64,000 nucleotides of DNA from Epichloe hybrida (Eukaryota; Ascomycota; Sordariomycetes; Hypocreales; Clavicipitaceae): positions 124,001 through 188,000 of the forward strand of contig JAFEKR010000048.1 in assembly GCA_019022495.1 (NCBI GenBank), written 5' to 3'. A program made the position numbers and the translations under genes. The notes beneath the pieces are model-generated. The model searched no databases. It was not told the DNA's origin and worked only from the letters and a program-made list of their open reading frames with translations. Positions 23,473-35,899 of this stretch are shown piece by piece. How positions within the stretch are numbered: position 1 is the stretch's first letter; each line of letters opens with the position of its first letter.

Positions 23473-25225
23473 GTCGGTCCTGCGATTTCGAATGCCCACT
23501 TCATGGAGTAGACCCGAGGCAGGCGGCGCGCCCGTATCACCCGTATCACCCGCTGGTGTAAATGGTGCCACGTACGTTCGATTTGGCGAGGTTGATCCAG
23601 ATCGTAGTCCAGGGACTATGGACGGCTTTGGCTGCGTGGAAAAATTGGTGAGAGCTGCTGACGTGTTAACAGCGGTGTCGCCCCAAGGTCGCGTTGAAGA
23701 GCAGAGGCAAAGGCAACGGCAAAGGCAACGGCAACAACAGATCACCAGCAACGGATGGAGGAATGCGGCATGATTTAATGAGCAGACGAAGACGGCATCA
23801 TGTCAGCATAGCGTTCGGGACCAGCGAGTTTAATTTCTGGGTCAAAGTCATGCTGCTCCTGCTCCTCTGCGTCCACCCTCTCTTCCCCGCCATCCATGCC
23901 ATCCGTGCCATCCATTCGGGAAGTGGCAGTTGCAGCGGCTAGCGACTGGTCGTTGATGACGGCCGACCGAAACCTTGTTCCCCATCAGCACTTTGGAACC
24001 GCCGGATGCAGTAGAAGGGGACGGGTAGGGGCATTTTGAGAACGAGAGCGCGCCAAACGCCAGACCGGTTCACTGGGCCGGCAGTCTCGGTTATCCAACC
24101 CGCCCCCGAAGCCCTGACGATTGCCAAGTCCAGATGAGGCGATATGATAAACACCTAGCTTATGCTGAGACGGCTCGGCAACGAGTTGATACGGGCGAGG
24201 TGGCGTGAGGTGGCGTGAGTTGAGTTGTCTTCGGAGTTCTTGCCGAGGCGCTAATTCACCGGGCAGGTGGAGGTGGGCAGGGAAGAACTACAACACCCAC
24301 TACACCATGGGCCCCATGGGTTGTCCATGGTGTCCATGGCCGAGTGTCACGTGTCGGGGATCAACTTGGCTTGGCATGGCGCAAGCCACGGTTGCGACAG
24401 GGTGGGTAGGTGGGTCCATCCGGTCCATCCCCGTCAGCATCAGGATGCAGGATGCAGGACAGCAACACAATGCTGTACGGAGTACGGATTACTCCGTACA
24501 TGCGGAGTTTTTGGTATTTGAGGATCAAGATGATCCTTGAGAATCGATTGTCGATTATGCTGTTCCTTGAAAGTGTTTCAGAAACATTCCTCCCACTCGC
24601 TTGTCCCCGCCGGCGATATCCGCGGCATCCATGGCGATATCTCCCTTCCGACACGAGCCACGTTTTTATGTAGGCAATCTATTTCGTACGGACTGCGGAG
24701 TATTCGTATGTGAAAACTCTGCTCGTACGGAGTAATATTACTTCGTACAACGCACATGCATATTACTCCGTACACACATAAATTGACATAATACATTACT
24801 ACCCGCACGCTTGAGGGCGTCTTCGCACTGTACGGAGCAGCGTTCCATCCTGGGTGGTGAATCTCCCCATTTCCAAGCATGAGGGGTTTTCCTCCAACGG
24901 AACGAGGCGAGGCATGAAAACGCTGCCTGTTGCTAAATTCTAATGAGCGTTTCAAATGCCTCGTTAAATGCCTCTCATTCGATGAACGAAGTCGTTCGTT
25001 AGAAACGCCACAGGCTGTGTCCGTGCAGGAGGAAAAAAAAAAAAAGGCAATCCCTCCCGTGTTGGGTGCGTCCATCTTTGTTTCCATCACATATGTGTAT
25101 TGAGACTGGAGGGCTTTTACAAATGATGCTGAGATATTCCGTACTGTTTGCGCCTTCTCAGGCTCGTCACCACAAGCAACGTTTGTGATGCAGAGTGTGA
25201 ATTTCTCAAGGCGACCCCTGACGGA
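23473..25225. other. intergenic with clustered palindromes
   Basis: Promoter side of the rhodopsin-like gene, then non-coding DNA up to the RIP island. A CAAAGGCAACGG-type hexamer repeat lies at about 23703-23735. Between 24474 and 24840 at least five TACGGAGTA/TACTCCGTA words occur. No gene is recognised. Confidence 0.6.
24474..24780. repeat. cluster of TACGGAGTA palindromic repeats
   Basis: At 24474-24500 an 11-bp arm TGTACGGAGTA and its inverted copy TACTCCGTACA flank a 5-bp spacer CGGAT. Further copies lie at about 24673, 24726 (paired with a TTACTTCGTAC arm) and 24765. The same words recur singly or paired elsewhere in the window (about 1529, 9741, 12864, 13080, 13458, 13849, 21951, 42463-42525, 50982), always outside coding exons. 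They could be remnants of a short inverted-repeat element or a regulatory motif. Confidence 0.75.
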
Positions 25226-25381
25226 TGGGGGCAGGTGCGAGGCACCTGGCCCACCTAGCACAAAAACCCCACTCAGCAGATTTTTTTGTTAGGGCTTCTT
25301 TTCAGCCTAATTATCACCTTAAAAGTTCAATTCGATTCATTTTAAATCATCTAGGCTTCATTTCCTATTGGTGCACGTTCT
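25226..25381 (+). repeat. left direct repeat (5' LTR candidate, possibly truncated)
   Basis: Matches 38846-39002 almost base for base, starting TGGGGGCAGGTGCGAGGCAC and ending GGTGCACGTTCT. Nearly all differences are transitions that turn C to T or G to A in this copy and sit in its inner half, as expected if RIP leaked into it from the interior. The repeat stops exactly where TGGCGACCACGCC begins. Confidence 0.85.
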
Positions 25382-25399
25382 TGGCGACCACGCCAGGAG
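25382..25399 (+). other. primer-binding-site candidate
   Basis: TGGCGACCACGCCAGGAG directly follows the left repeat and is not AT-shifted like the rest of the interior. TGG complements the CCA end of a tRNA. The tRNA itself was not identified. Confidence 0.5.
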
Positions 25400-26699
25400 T
25401 CTAATAATTAAAAAGCTTTCCTAAGCTTCCTATAGCTAAGTTATTGTTTTTATATCATCCTTATTAGTTAGACTAGGGTAGTCTACTTACCTATATCTTC
25501 CTAATCCCTATTTAAAACCATTAAATCCTTACACTCTCTTATTACTATTATTAATCTAGAGTTATAAGAGTTAGAATCCCTATAGAATCCGTAAATAGCA
25601 GAAGTGTATAATTATAACTTAGAATTAACTAAATTATTATCTTTAGGGAGTGTCCTAGTAAGAGAAGAAAACTTCTCTCTTACTAGACTAAGAGACTAGG
25701 CTATAATCTAGTTAGCCTATTTCTTTAAGTAACTTACTACTATATTAGAATTAAAGTTACCTTTATTAGAAACTAAAAAACCTATAGTTAAAATACTTAC
25801 TTATTAGCCTATAATAGAGCTATATAAGTTGCCCTTATCTTAAGATATTAGGACTTTTAATAGGTTTATATTAGTAAGATAATAGTTAAGTTATTTATAG
25901 TAGACTTTTAAGACTATTAATAAAGGTAGGGATATTAACCTAAATACCTTTATTTAAGCTATTAATATAGCCTTAGGTAATAAGGTAACTACTTTTATTA
26001 ATAGCTTAAAGTAATTAAGGCTTATAGTCTTAAGGGCTAAGAATAGTGTAGTAACCACTGCTAATTTAGCTACTCTCTAATAGTTACTATAAGAGTAATA
26101 CCCTCCTAATATTATTAATAAAGAAGTGGAAACTAGTACTAATATAGACCTTTAATAAGGTAAGAGTAAGGCCCTTACTACCTATTATTCTTATATTTTA
26201 AATATACTTTATTATACTAGAGAGAGAGATAAACTAATAACCTCTAACTATCCCCTTACTCTAATTAAGAGTTACACTCTCTATAACTTTATCTAGTGGT
26301 TTATTTAAGGATTATATAATAAATCACTAATATAGGAAGCTATTAGCTAGAATATATTAGCTACTAATAGCCTTAGAGAAGCCTAGGAATATATTAAGTA
26401 AGCTACTACTATTTTAGAGGCAAAGGCTAACCTTATAAAGATAACTATATAAGATATAAAGATTACCCTAATAGAGGAATTTATTAAACTTTAGAGTAAA
26501 TACTTTACTAATAAAGTATTACCTTAGGTATATAAACTACCCCTAGGGTTTATAGAAGTATTAGGAGAATAAAGATAATAGTTTACTTTAGTTAATACTC
26601 TAATTACCTAGCTTTAGCCTATAATATTATACCTAGGTCTATTAGGAATATATAGTTTTACTAACCCTTAGTAATTTAGTAGGTATTATCCTATACCTT

Positions 26700-27650
26700 A
26701 AGCGGTTAATTAAACACTAACTCTAGCTACTTACCCTTAAAATTATCCTTAAATATAGAATAAAAGCAATATTAACTTAAGGAATAAAGCTCTAGTAAAC
26801 CTATAAGGTAACACTAACTAGTCTATCCCTAGAACTTAATAAGTAACCTTTCCCCCTTAGTATTAAAATAATAGTACTAGTATATATTAATCTTTATAAA
26901 ATACACTTATAATAACCTAAGGTACTAGTTAAAGAGGAAGAGCACTTAAACTAAGACTAGTAACTAAATTAAGGAATTAGTATATTAATAAAACTACACT
27001 ATTAACTTATAAGGGTGCTTACTTTAAGTGTAAAGTTACTAGATATTATACTATAAACTATACTATAACTAGAAATAATTTATTATAATAATAAGAATCC
27101 TTATAGTTAAAATTAATAACACTTCCCCCTTATAATAACTAGTTATAAGTACCTAGATAAATCTATACTTAGTTAGCTTAGGTATACTTAAATAGTAATA
27201 AATATAAGGATATAGTAGTATCTAGGATTATTAAAGAGGTTATAGGTAAATTATTAGTTAGAGTTTAATATGCTTTAATTAAGCTAGGTGCTATTAAAAA
27301 CTTACCTAACCTTATAAAGAATCCCTAGCTTATTTAGCTTAAATAAAACCCTATAGCTACTATAAGCTTATAGAAAATTAGGGCTTACTATACTAATATA
27401 AAGGCATAAGTAAAAGATATTACTAATAAGGAGGAGGGTAGTGCTAGAGTTTTAAGACCCCTTATTAAGAGCCTTAAAAAAGCTAATATAAAAACCCTTA
27501 AGTCTATTGCTTAAGGTACTCTATAGGTTATAATATTAGTATTAGAAGCTATATTACTATTAAAAAAACAAAAGGGAATGCCCCTTAGTAAGATATTAGA
27601 AAGTCTAACTTTAACTCCTAAAGCTATACTATTAGTAAGAGAAAAGGTAA
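26700..27650 (+). pseudogene. RIP-destroyed gag remnant with degenerate zinc knuckle
   Basis: Boundaries are approximate. At 27017-27061 the frame reads AYFKCKVTRYYTINY, which matches a CCHC knuckle (C-x2-C-x4-H-x4-C) in which the first Cys, the Gly, the His and the last Cys have become Tyr, Arg, Tyr and Tyr. Each is explained by a single C-to-T or G-to-A transition. In-frame stops occur throughout. No function remains. Confidence 0.6.
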
Positions 27651-27999
27651 TTAAGTAAAATATAAGGGTATTAAGTAAGATTTAGGGATATAAGAGTCTA
27701 GGTCCTATTAACTAAAAGGCCTTAGTAAGTTATATCTTAGTCCTAATTTCGCTAATAGATTTATAGTAAATTAGCCTAGAAATATCTAAGTAGTTTTAGA
27801 AGCTATTATTAAGGGTAATAGCCCTAAGGAAGTAAATAAAGAAAAAAGTAGCCTTCTTACTTAATATAAGCTTAGTTTAGGCTATGTCTAGTAAGGGTTA
27901 GAAGAGTCCTATAGCTAATAATTATAATACTAAGTTACTTTAAGAGTATTAATTAGGTGCTAAGTTATTTAGGATTACTATCTAAGCTTATATAGGATT

Positions 28000-30900
28000 T
28001 TAGAAGGAGTAAGTATTTAATCTTAAACTAGGGCAAGCAGTGGCTAATTAGGGAGCTAAGATTAATATTATATCTTAGGCGTTTATACTATAGGAAAACA
28101 TACTAGTTTATAATTTAGGATCTATTAGTTTCTAAGGGCTATAAATAATTAATACTAATAGATAAGAGAATATAGTTACCTATTTTGTGTTAATAAAAGT
28201 GTTATGCTATAGCATTATATAGTTAGTTTAGGTAGTAATTACCCTAGACTATTAGCCTAAGAACTAGACTATTTTAATTCTAGGTTTGCCCTAGCTTTAT
28301 AACATAGGTGTAAGGTTTAATATTAGGAACTCTAAACTTATAATTAGAGTTAAGGAGCGTAAAGATAAAGTTATTTCTATTAAGGGACCTTTAGTAACTC
28401 TGTCTAATTAATAGAAAGTAATGCTCTATCTAGCTAAGCCTATAATCCTAGAGAAGTATATAGGTTAGGATAATATAGACTTATCCCTAGATAATGCCTT
28501 ATTAGGATCTAAGGATAAGGAGAAGGATAACTTAGATAAGTTAAAAAACTAAGTTACTTACTATAACCTAGTTAAGTTAAAAAACTAAATCTAATAGCCT
28601 AAAGTAAATATAGGAGTAAGTAACTTTATAAGCTCCCTTTTATTTATTTCTAGGTTAAGCCTATAGTATGGTTTTCTAGCTATATGCCTTAGATTACCTA
28701 TCCTATTTTAGTATAAATAAATTTTTAGCTTATAAGTTAACTTAGTCTCTATGCATTCCTATTAGAAGTAAATTTACTTAGAGGGAGAGAATATACTATA
28801 GAATTAAGGGTTAATAATAATAATAGGAAAATATTTTAATAGACAAAGGATAATTAGCTAGGGCTAGTTACTCTAGATCCTTTGTTATTCCTATTTCTAA
28901 CTAAGCAAAGAGTGTAAAGGAGGGAAACTAACTAGGAAACCCTAATTAAAACAGTGTTATTATGGTTTAAGGGTTATAAAGTAACCTTAGGCCCCCTTAT
29001 CCTAAAGTCTATAGTAAAGGAAGTTATGCAAATGTTTTATACATATAGAGACCTAAATGCCTTATTAATTACTAATATCCCTGCTATAGACCTTTACGTG
29101 CATATACCTTAGCTAAAAGAAAATATAAAGCCTTAGGCATAATCCCTAAAGTAAAGATAGTTAAAGCCTTAGAAGTATTAGTTAAATTAGTTAGTAACTA
29201 AAGGAATTAAGTTAGGGATGTATAAGTATACTATAGTTACTAATAGAAAGATATCTAACTAGTGTGTAAAACCTATACTAGTACTAAAGGATAAGTCTAA
29301 CCTATAGGCTAAGTAATAACTTACTATTAATTATTCTTATATTAAGGAGGATATGCTAGGTAGCTAGTTACCTTTACTAGCTAAAATTCATAATTAACTA
29401 TCTAATCCTTAGATTAATTCTTACTATATGTTTAACCTTAAGCATACATACTAGTTAATACCTATAGTATTAGAGTTAAGGCATGTGTTTACCTTTAATA
29501 TCCCTAGGTTTAGTTAGTTATAACTATCTTATATGCCCTAAGGTTCTTAATTAGCTAGGTTTATAATAACTAAAGTAATAAGGATTACACTTAGTTTAAT
29601 CCTATTACCTTACCTTAAACTCTCTCTTATTACTTCTTAACTCTTAGGTAATCTAAGCGCATTAGCTATATATATAGATAATATCTTCTATAAGTATACT
29701 TTATTTAAGGAGTAGTGGTCTTTTATTAAGAACTATTTACTACCTAGGCTACTATAAACCTTACTAAAACTAAGCTTTAAAAAGGTTTCTCTAGGAATGA
29801 ATTTAATTATTATAGTTAGTTAGGTTTATAAGGCAGGGGGGAAGATATATATTAAACCTAACTAAGCTATAAAGCTAAGGGATTAGCCTATACCTATAAG
29901 TTAATCTAGCGTGCGTTTATTCTTAGGAGCTATTAGACCCTGCTAATAATAAATTAAGAACTATACTAAGATTACTTAACCTCTTAATTAACTTACTAGG
30001 GATATAAGCTAGTAATAAGGAGATTTAGAGGCTTTATTTTTCTCTATATTAAGGGAGAAAGCTACCACTATCCTAAGTATATATAAGTATATGTTTAACT
30101 TACTAACTTAACTATACTCTAATGCTAGTGGATTTAGTAAAGGGTATATAATATTATAAGTCTAAGATAAAGTCCCCTATTCTATTTTATATAATTTATT
30201 CCTTTTTACTAAGATATAATAGAACTATAGCACTTATAAGTAAGAGCTTTATACTATTATTAAGTTTTATTAAAAGCATAAGCACTTTTTTAAGTTAAGA
30301 ATAAGATTAACTATCTTTATAAACTATAAACCACTTATAATATTTATAACTACCACTAGTTATAAGGGTATTTATACTAGATAAGTTACTAAGCTAAGGC
30401 TATTAAATATTAAGATTTATTTTATCTAAGGAAAACAAAATACTACTACTAATAGGTTATCTTACACTATATTTCTATTAGATAATTATATAGATAATTT
30501 AACTAAGTTTAGGTTAAGGGATATAGTCTAAAACTAGTAAATCTAGAAAGATAAAGTTAAAGGATATAAGGAGATATTAAAGACTTTAAAAGCTACTAAG
30601 ATTTAGAAGGAGTCTAATCTTAAGGGGTTAAGCTAGAATATAAGATAGCTAGAGGTATTACCTAGGGTTAAATTACTATAGAGAAAGTACCTAGAGAAGC
30701 TATAGTATAAAGAAATTATAAGGTTTCTTACTACTAGGAAGTGTTATAAGGGAGATTATAACTATTAAACTATTAAAAGAATAGTTATAAAAGTATAATA
30801 GTATAAACTTAAGGATAAGGTCCTTTAGTTTAAAGGAAAGCATAATAGATAATATTACCTAGTAAGAGAAAAAGTAATAAGTACCCTATAGGAAGCTTAT

Positions 30901-31960
30901 AATAAGTCTAGGTATTTTAGAGTAAACCTAACCTAGTAATAGTTAACTTAATTAGTGTTTTAGCCTAGGATAGGTAGTAATATTATTAACTATATTCTAG
31001 GGTATATACTATATGCTTAATATATTACTTAAAAGAAAAAAGCACTAAATTAACTAGTAGTAGTAAATAAACTATTTTAAGTAATAGGGATAAACTATAT
31101 TAGACTATTTCTAGAATTAGAGCGAAAGATCTAGTATATACTTATTATAGTTAATTATTTCTCTTGGTTTATATAGCTATTCCCCTATAGGTTAACTAGT
31201 GCTATAAAGGTAGTAAACTATCTATAGGCTTAGATAAATAGGTTATTACTTACTTTAAAGGGTTTTTATACTAATCCTAGGCTAGCATTTAGGTTAGCGA
31301 AGTTATTAGCGTTTTTAAAGAGAAAGGGAGTAAACTTAATAAATACTCTAAGATAGTCTTATAAGAGTATTAGACTAGTAAAGGTATTAAATTAAATCTT
31401 ATAAGGCGTGTTAAATAAGATAATATCTAACGCAAAGAACTAGGATCTCTAACTTCCTAATGTAGTAAAAATATTAAATTACTAATATATTAAATCCATA
31501 GGGTATACTCCTATAGAGGTGCTATATAGATTAATATAGAACTTAGGGATAGGGCTAGGAGCCTTATTAACCTAAAGTTTAGCTAGTTAAAGTAATAATT
31601 TTTATAAGAATTTAGTGTAGTCACTAGAGAAGTCCCTAGAAGGAGGTGTAGTAATGTATTTTATAGGGAATGTTAAATCTTATTATATAGTAGTAAAGGC
31701 TAATAGGAGGTTAAGGGCTACTGCTTATAGAAAACGCTATAAATAACAAAGAGTTAAACTATTTAAACTAGGTAAGATAGTAATAGTAATTACTAAGGGG
31801 AAGCCCCTAAAGCTATAATTATAGTAGTAAGGACTATTTTAAATTAAAACTTAAACTAAGCGTGCTTCCTATTAACTTATTAACCTAGATAAATTAAGAG
31901 TAAGGGGAGGGTATAGCTTAGACTTCTATAAGAATGCTTTAAAGGCCTATATCCCTTAAA
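28000..31960 (+). pseudogene. RIP-destroyed Ty3/gypsy pol remnant (protease, RT, RNase H, integrase)
   Basis: Protease: VAN-stop-GAKINIIS at about 28044-28080, with the catalytic Asp read as Asn. Reverse transcriptase: IYIDNIF at about 29669, where the second Asp of the YxDD box is Asn. RNase H: YSNASGFSKG at about 30112, again Asp to Asn. Integrase: YILIIVNYFSWFIWLF at about 31131 and FYTNPRLAF at about 31266, both catalytic Asp positions read as Asn. A C-terminal segment at about 31755-31900 resembles the end of gypsy integrases. Domain order PR-RT-RH-IN is that of Ty3/gypsy. All substitutions are G-to-A on this strand, with C-to-T creating many TAG stops. Confidence 0.8.
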
Positions 31961-33126
31961 CTAGTTATTTAAAGACTATATAGGATTAACTATTATTAGG
32001 GAGAATAAAATTACAGAGGTAAAATTAAGGGAAAACCTTAAGATATAGAGGAATATATAATTTATATAGTAAGAATCAGAGGTTTAATAGAAAAAAAAAA
32101 AAGAAAGAGAGGGGAAGGGAAAAGTAAAAAGGCATAGCTTAGTGGTTATTTAAAAGGTAGGAAAAGGTAAGCTAAGAGTGAGCTTAGAGTAAGAATTAGA
32201 GAAGACTATATACTTCCCCCCTCCTTCTCTTATATTCTAGTACCTTTTACCTTTCTCCTTAATTACTAAGGGAAAAACCCTATTACTATTCTAAGTTTAA
32301 CCCTAATAAATTTTATTAGGTTTTATTTAAAGGTTAAAGACCTCTTCTCTCTTACTTTACTATAATTACGCTATACCTTTATATTCTTATCTAAAACCAT
32401 TTACTATTAAATTTCCTCTTAGTATAGCTTCTATAACTATAAGTCTAGGAAAAGCTTTTAGTCTTACTAAATAAATAGTTACTTTACTAGTAGCTAGAGA
32501 AATACACTAGGTAAGTATTAAGCAAAAGGACTTAAACCTATTTAAAGACTTATATATATATATAAGACCCTAAGAAGCTAGCTTTTACTTACACTATTTA
32601 GAAAGAAGAAATATAGGGATAGAGAAGTAGTAAGGTAAAGGGGGTAACCCTTAAGCTAGATAGATAGCTTCTAGTTATTAAGAATAAGGGTAAAGTACTA
32701 GTAAAAATAGTAAATAAGTTATAAGGAGAAGACTTATTTAAGAATAAAAACCTTTAACCTAGGAAATAGTATATATTTAGCCTAGTAAATAGGTGCCTAA
32801 GGCTATATAATCTTAAGAAAATAGTAATAATTATAATAGTAACTATATATAATTTATTACTTATAGGAGTTAAAGGTAAAGGGGTAAATACTATAATTAA
32901 GAGCCCTAGATAAATCTTTATAAGATACCTCTTAGATATAATACACCCTATAGCTATGTAAGCACTAGGTATAAACTAGAGAGAGAACTTCCTTTAGGAT
33001 AATAACTATATAATAGGAATATTCTTTAACTTAGTAATAAGGAATTATATAAAGCTTTCTCTAGTAATCCTTTACTAAGAACTACTAGTAAAAGGGAATC
33101 TAAAAGTAATAAAAGGTTTACTCTTA

Positions 33127-33134
33127 CTAATAAC
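33127..33134. repeat. left target-site duplication of nested element
   Basis: CTAATAAC, identical to 35856-35863 on the other side of the element. Confidence 0.85.
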
Positions 33135-33144
33135 CAGAGTATTG

Positions 33145-33310
33145 TTTGTAGTGTAGTTAGTGTAGTTTTTAGGAAAAATTTGTATTTGTAGTGTAGTTTT
33201 TTTTTTCTTGTAGTTAGTGTAGTGTATTTTTTTTTTTTGTAGTGTAGTGTAGTGTAGTGTAGTTAGTGTAGTTACTAACTACACTAACTACAAAAACTAC
33301 AAATGTAGTG
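33145..33310. repeat. left subterminal GTAGTGTAG-type repeats
   Basis: Imperfect repeats of GTAGTGTAG and GTAGTTAGTGTAG, interrupted by T runs, followed by an inverted block (GTAGTTACTAACTACACTAAC). They mirror the larger array at the other end of the element. Confidence 0.8.
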
Positions 33311-34019
33311 TTAGTAAAAAAAAAAGTAGGCTTTTTTATTATATAAGGTTATTATAAGGATTAAAAGAAGACTAGTTATATAGAAGCTTTTATTATTACC
33401 TATTTTACCTAATTAGTTATATAATTTATAAAATTTACCTTTTTTTAAGGATTTTACTATAACTAGGGTAATTTATAATATTATAACTTTTTAATAATAC
33501 TATTATACCTAATACTTTATTTTACTAATATAACTTAAAGAAAAACCTTCTTATTATTTTATTTACTATTACTATTAATTATTTTATATTTTAAAATACT
33601 ATTATTATTATTTTAAATAAAAGATACCCTAAACTAATAGAATAAAATTAATTAAGAAATCTAGATAAATGACTAGAAGTTAATAAAATATATACTTAGT
33701 ACTTAAATCTTATTCTTAATATAATAAGAACTTAAAAAAAGCTTAAACTATTTATTTACTATTTAAACTAATTAAATATTACTTTAAGCTTTATAATTCT
33801 AAAGCTTTAAGAAGTTATATATAGTAACTTTATATATCTTATTATAATAATATATAAAGAAAGAATATAATAGACTAATATTTATAATTTATTAATAGAT
33901 AACTAATAGTATTATTTTAATTACCCTGTATAGCTTAAATAAGCTATAAAAATAAGTTTAACTTGTTTTTAAAAATAATACTAAGACTTAGTTTTATATA
34001 ATATATTATACTTATTATA

Positions 34020-34640
34020 AAAGCTTTAATAACTTTTATAACCTTAATTACTATTATTACTATTAATACTATTATTACTATTATTACTTAATTACTATTA
34101 TTTTACTATTATTACTTAATTACTATTATTACTATTAATACTATTATTACTATTAATACTATTATTACTATTAATACTATTATTACTATTAATACTATTA
34201 TTACTATTAATACTATTATTACTATTAATACTATTATTACTATTAATACTATTATTACTATTAATACTATTATTACTATTAATACTATTATTACTATTAA
34301 TACTATTATTACTATTAATACTATTATTACTATTATTATACTATTAATACTATTATTACTATTAATACTATTATTACTATTAATACTATTATTACTATTA
34401 ATACTATTATTACTATTAATACTATTAATACTATTATTACTATTAATACTATTATTACTATTAATACTATTATTATTATTACTATTAATATTATTACTAT
34501 TAATACTATTATTACTATTAATACTATTATTACTATTAATACTATTATTACTATTATTACTATTAATACTATTATTACTATTATTACTTAATTACTATTA
34601 TTTTACTATTATTACTTAATTACTATTATTTTACTTTTAT
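34020..34640. repeat. tandem array, roughly 18-bp unit (ATTACTATTAATACTATT)
   Basis: Dozens of imperfect ACTATT/ACTAAT-type copies with only A, C and T on this strand and essentially no G. It sits at the centre of the foldback element. Confidence 0.85.
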
Positions 34641-34829
34641 TATTATTTTAAAAAAATATAAAAGAGAAAACATTTTTATAATATTAATATTTTTAAAAAC
34701 CTTATAATACTAAGTTATTAAAGGCTATAGCTTTTACTATAGTAATTTACTTATAATTACTAGTATTTATATTTAAGTTATTTATTTATTATTTATTATT
34801 TATTAAACTTTAACACTAATAATATTATA

Positions 34830-34970
34830 AGTAATCTTAGTAATCTTAGTAATCTTAGTAATCTTAGTAATCTTAGTAATCTTAGTAATCTTAGTAATCT
34901 TAGTAATCTTAGTAATCTTAGTAATACTAGTAATCTTAGTAATACTAGTAATATTAGTAATATTAGTATT
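34830..34970. repeat. tandem array, 9-bp unit (AGTAATCTT)
   Basis: About eleven near-perfect copies, then variants with AGTAATACT and AGTAATATT. Confidence 0.9.
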
Positions 34971-35095
34971 ATAAGCTATTATAAGCTATTATAAGCTATT
35001 ATAAGCTATTATAAGCTATTATAAGCTATTATAAGCTATTATAAGCTATTATAAGCTATAATAAGCTATAATAAGATATAATAAGCTACTTATAT
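34971..35095. repeat. tandem array, 10-bp unit (ATAAGCTATT)
   Basis: About ten copies, the last three changed to ATAAGCTATA/ATAAGATATA. The array starts immediately after the 9-bp array. Confidence 0.9.
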
Positions 35096-35504
35096 TAAGT
35101 TTACTAGTAGTTCTTTTTATAGTTTTTTTAAAATAAGTAATAATAATTTATAGAAATATAAAATAATTTATAGAAATAGTAAATAATATAATAAGAAGGT
35201 TTTTCTTTAAGTTATATTAGGGAAATAAAGTATTAAGTTAAATAGTATTATTAAAAAGTATAATATTATATATAACCTTACTTAGTTATAGTAAAATTAC
35301 TAAAATAATATAATATTATAAATTCTATAACTAATTAAATAAAATAGGGAATAATAAAAGCTTTTATATAACTAGCATTCTTTTAATCCTTATAATACTA
35401 ATAACTAATAAAAAGTCTAATACTACATTTGTAGTGTTTATAGTTAGTGTAGTTTAGGAAAAAAAATTTATAGTGTAATGTATTATAGTTTTTTTTTCCT
35501 TGTA

Positions 35505-35815
35505 GTTAGTGTAGTTTGTAGTGTAGTGTAGTTTGTAGTGTAGTGTAGTTTGTAGTGTAGTGTAGTTTGTAGTGTAGTGTAGTTTGTAGTGTAGTGTAGT
35601 TTGTAGTGTAGTGTAGTTTGTAGTGTGGTGTAGTTTGTAGTGTAGTGTAGTTTGTAGTGTAGTGTAGTTTGTAGTGTAGTGTAGTTTGTAGTGTAGTGTA
35701 GTTTGTAGTGTAGTGTAGTTTGTAGTGTAGTGTAGTTTGTAGTGTAGTGTAGTTTGTAGTGTAGTGTAGTTTGTAGTGTAGTGTAGTTTGTAGTGTAGTT
35801 ACTACACTACACTAC
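35505..35815. repeat. right subterminal array, 17-bp unit (GTAGTGTAGTGTAGTTT)
   Basis: About seventeen nearly identical copies, one varied to GTGGTGTAG near 35625, ending in an inverted block ACTACACTACACTAC. Such subterminal motif clusters bind transposase in known hAT elements; whether this one does is inference. Confidence 0.9.
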
Positions 35816-35855
35816 AAATACTACATTACACTACACGTTTTAGTGCAATACTCTG

Positions 35856-35863
35856 CTAATAAC
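35856..35863. repeat. right target-site duplication of nested element
   Basis: CTAATAAC, identical to 33127-33134. Confidence 0.85.
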
Positions 35864-35899
35864 TAATTAAACTTTAAAGAATTAAATAACTAAAGAGTT

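Larger units (their letters stand above)
33135..35855. mobile_element. nested foldback element with hAT-like ends and internal tandem arrays
   Basis: The ends are CAGAGTATTG (33135-33144) and its inverse CAATACTCTG (35846-35855), flanked by the 8-bp direct repeat CTAATAAC (33127-33134 and 35856-35863). The inverted similarity continues for hundreds of bases: about 33300-33630 matches the reverse complement of about 35110-35425, including conserved stretches such as AACTTAAAGAAAAACCTTCT. Between the arms lie three different tandem arrays and no visible transposase gene. An 8-bp duplication and a CAG terminus fit the hAT superfamily, though P elements also make 8-bp duplications. The element is non-autonomous and itself AT-shifted. 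Confidence 0.85.

Noticed and set aside
33145..35815. Telomere-like or CRISPR-like array because of dense GT-rich tandem repeats
   Set aside because: Units are head-to-tail without unique spacers, do not contain TTAGGG, and lie inside a bounded element with target duplications.
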